Of a stretch of 5,823 bases of DNA, positions 4,966 through 5,823 are shown in pieces (the first letter of the stretch is position 1; the number at the start of each line of letters is the position of its first letter). A program made the translations under genes and the position numbers. The notes below the pieces were generated by a model, which was not told where the DNA came from, searched no databases, and worked only from the letters and a program-made list of their open reading frames with translations. The stretch spans positions 1-5,823 of the forward strand of contig CAADST010000173.1 in NCBI GenBank assembly GCA_900751815.1. Direction: 5' to 3'. Source of the stretch: Bacilli bacterium. GTDB lineage: Bacteria > Bacillota_I > Bacilli_A > RF39 > UBA660.

Positions 4966-5823
4966 TATTTTACCTCCAAATTTATTTTTTAATTCTTCTT
5001 TATTTTTTATTTCTAATTCTCTATAATTTATTCCCAAAATATCAAATAATTTTTTTGATGCTATAATTTCGGGAGTTTCTACATTATTATTTGCTAAACA
5101 TATTACTTCTTTTATACCAGATTGAATAATCTCTTTAGCACATTCATAATCCGGAAATACATCTACATATATTTTAGCATTTTGAAAATCACTTTGGTTA
5201 CCTTGATAATTTAAAATTGCATTGCTAGTAGCATGAACAACTTGGCTTTTATCATTCCAATTAAAACGCTCAGCAGAATACCCATTAGGGGGAGTGTTAT
5301 AACCAATTGATAATACTTTATTATTTTCACTAACTATACAAGCCCCTTCTTGAATAGTAGGATCTTTACTTCTCATAGCTGATAATTGAGCTACAGTCAT
5401 GTAAAATTCATCTAAACTTATATTATTTTCTCTTTGTTGTTCAAATATTTGATGCTCCATTTTCCATTTTTCAAATTCTTTTCTTTCTTCTTCTGTTTCT
5501 ATTTCTTGATGATAGTAATGCTTTGTAAATTCTCCACATGAACTTCCAATTTGCTTTCCTGGTGGTGTATAAGTTTTAATTCTAAGATCTGGTATTTCTT
5601 CAGAAATTCTATCAATCCACATTTGTTCATTTTCACTTCTTTCTAAATCACTAGTAGGATTGAATTTAATAAATTTAATTGGAATATGATATTTTGATAA
5701 TAATTCACATAATTTATTTAAATCTTCTTCACTATCATTAACTCCCTTTATCAATGTGTAATGAATTTCTGTAGGATCATCAGATCTATGTAGTTTGACA
5801 TATTCATTCATAGCTATATTATT
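4414..5823 (-). CDS. Fused radical-SAM (RlmN-like) / degenerate dCMP deaminase / dUTPase protein, N-terminus beyond window
   Basis: One uninterrupted frame encodes three domains. The first methionine in the window is at 5811, but the frame stays open through four more codons (N-N-I-A) to the edge and no SD precedes that ATG, so the true start lies outside. Numbering from that Met: residues 1-100 match the C-terminal part of RlmN/Cfr-type radical-SAM rRNA methyltransferases, with YTLIKGVND (18-26) and SSCGEF (90-95), where C92 sits at the position of the methyl-carrying Cys. Residues 131-265 are dCMP-deaminase-like but lack key catalytic residues. Residues 283-465 are a full dUTPase ending in the Gly-rich motif V. 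The linker at 101-130 is charged and helical. The stop TAA is shared with a bidirectional terminator downstream. dUTPase and dCMP deaminase both yield dUMP for thymidylate synthesis; what the radical-SAM part contributes is unknown. A chimeric assembly seems unlikely because the frame is kept across both joints, but the upstream part is unseen. Confidence 0.85.
   Translation of the reverse strand, partial: NNIAMNEYVKLHRSDDPTEIHYTLIKGVNDSEEDLNKLCELLSKYHIPIKFIKFNPTSDLERSENEQMWIDRISEEIPDLRIKTYTPPGKQIGSSCGEFTKHYYHQEIETEEERKEFEKWKMEHQIFEQQRENNISLDEFYMTVAQLSAMRSKDPTIQEGACIVSENNKVLSIGYNTPPNGYSAERFNWNDKSQVVHATSNAILNYQGNQSDFQNAKIYVDVFPDYECAKEIIQSGIKEVICLANNNVETPEIIASKKLFDILGINYRELEIKNKEELKNKFGGKIMLTEEERRELLEELKRELFLAKKVYVERCRPNMELPTYANEGDAGMDIRAAEETVLMPGETKIIPTGLKMAIPEGYEIQIRPRSGLSAKTNLRIANSPRTIDSGYRDELGVIVTNISDNTDDETKYTIDEKYKNGIYVIRQGDRIAQIVLNKYEKIEFEELEQGMIRTLGRNRGGGFGSSGVK
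4963..4977 (-). promoter_or_regulatory. Internal Shine-Dalgarno and in-frame ATG before the dUTPase domain
   Basis: On the minus strand GGAGG (complement of 4973-4977) stands 7 nt before ATG (4963-4965), inside the larger frame at residue 283, precisely where the dUTPase part begins. The context TTTGGAGGTA and the 7-nt spacing match the SD of the acetyltransferase gene in this same window. It can be read as the original start signal of a once separate dut gene, possibly still used. Confidence 0.65.
5017..5421 (-). other. Domain: dCMP-deaminase-like, active site degenerate
   Basis: Residues about 131-265 follow the dCMP deaminase pattern closely: LDEFYMTVAQLSAMRSKDP, then GACIVSENNKVLSIGYNTPPNGYS, the zinc region, and SGIKEVICL with KKLFDILGINY at the end. 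The zinc/catalytic HAE is H193-A-T195, so the proton-shuttling Glu is Thr (codon at 5227-5229). PCxxC is P220-D221-Y-E-C224, so the first zinc Cys is Asp (codon at 5149-5151). The GCS after the GYN loop is GYS. ACT and GAT are not one base away from Glu and Cys codons, which argues against simple read errors. Deamination is therefore unlikely; a structural or nucleotide-sensing role is an inference. Confidence 0.8.
5446..5823 (-). other. Domain: C-terminal part of RlmN/Cfr-like radical-SAM protein
   Basis: This covers the residues from the window edge to about 122 of the fused protein. EIHYTLIKGVNDSEEDL corresponds to the late beta strand and helix of the radical-SAM barrel in RlmN, where YxLxxGVND is a hallmark. 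IPIKFIKFNP is the next strand; RlmN usually has VNLIPxNP there. RIKTYTPPGKQIGSSCGEF corresponds to the RlmN segment ending in DIDAACGQL, with C92 matching the conserved methyl-accepting Cys. The CxxxCxxC iron-sulphur motif would lie upstream, outside the window. The tail (FTKHYYHQEIETEEE) does not resemble the usual RlmN end, so this may be an RlmN relative with another substrate. Confidence 0.72.

Noticed and set aside
5456..5458. Separate start for the deaminase domain at Met118
   Set aside because: Upstream bases (GAAAAATGGAAA) contain no good SD, unlike the dUTPase boundary, so an independent start here is not supported.
5809..5811. ATG at 5811 as the true start of the radical-SAM/dUTPase gene
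   Set aside because: No SD in the 12 bases before it, the frame remains open to the edge, and the encoded residues begin in the middle of a radical-SAM domain.
4414..5811. Fusion caused by TGA recoding or a missed stop
   Set aside because: The frame contains only ordinary sense codons across both joints and Trp is written TGG, so no recoding is needed.
1..5823. CRISPR array, tRNA/rRNA genes, insertion sequences
   Set aside because: No regularly spaced repeats, no tRNA-like cloverleaf segments outside genes, no transposase-like reading frame or terminal repeats; nearly all bases are coding.

Overview
The window is a strongly AT-rich, gene-dense stretch of chromosome. It most likely comes from a walled, low-GC member of the Bacillota (Bacilli or a Mollicutes-adjacent uncultured lineage). 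The evidence is the DnaB/DnaI helicase-loading pair, which is typical of that phylum, the strong GGAGG-type ribosome binding sites, and a secreted PBP5-type D,D-carboxypeptidase, which implies peptidoglycan. All five stop codons inside the window are TAA and tryptophan is written TGG. The taxon cannot be fixed further by eye.

Layout. On the minus strand from 3111 down to the left edge runs a tight four-gene unit: a divergent Ham1/RdgB-like NTP pyrophosphatase (2506-3111), a GNAT N-acetyltransferase (2069-2503), the replication-initiation protein DnaB (789-2057), and the helicase loader DnaI (1-789, C-terminus cut by the window edge). Gaps are 2 nt, 11 nt and a 1-nt TAATG overlap, and each of the three downstream genes has its own Shine-Dalgarno (SD) site. 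This looks like one transcript from a sigma-A-like promoter at 3135-3163. A 103-bp divergent intergenic region separates it from a plus-strand D-alanyl-D-alanine carboxypeptidase (3215-4381). That gene ends at a symmetric hairpin (4380-4402) with T-tracts on both strands, which probably terminates the convergent gene as well.

The most unusual object is the minus-strand reading frame at 4414-5823, which is still open at the right edge. One polypeptide contains the C-terminal part of an RlmN/Cfr-like radical-SAM protein, then a dCMP-deaminase-like domain that has lost its catalytic Glu and one zinc Cys, then a complete dUTPase with all five motifs. A canonical SD and an ATG sit in frame exactly at the dUTPase boundary, so free dUTPase may also be made.

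Two themes recur: loading of the replicative helicase (DnaB and DnaI) and control of the nucleotide pool (the Ham1-like enzyme, dUTPase, and a deaminase relic or sensor). No gene-free stretch exceeds about 105 bp. I see no RNA genes, CRISPR arrays, insertion sequences or attachment sites.
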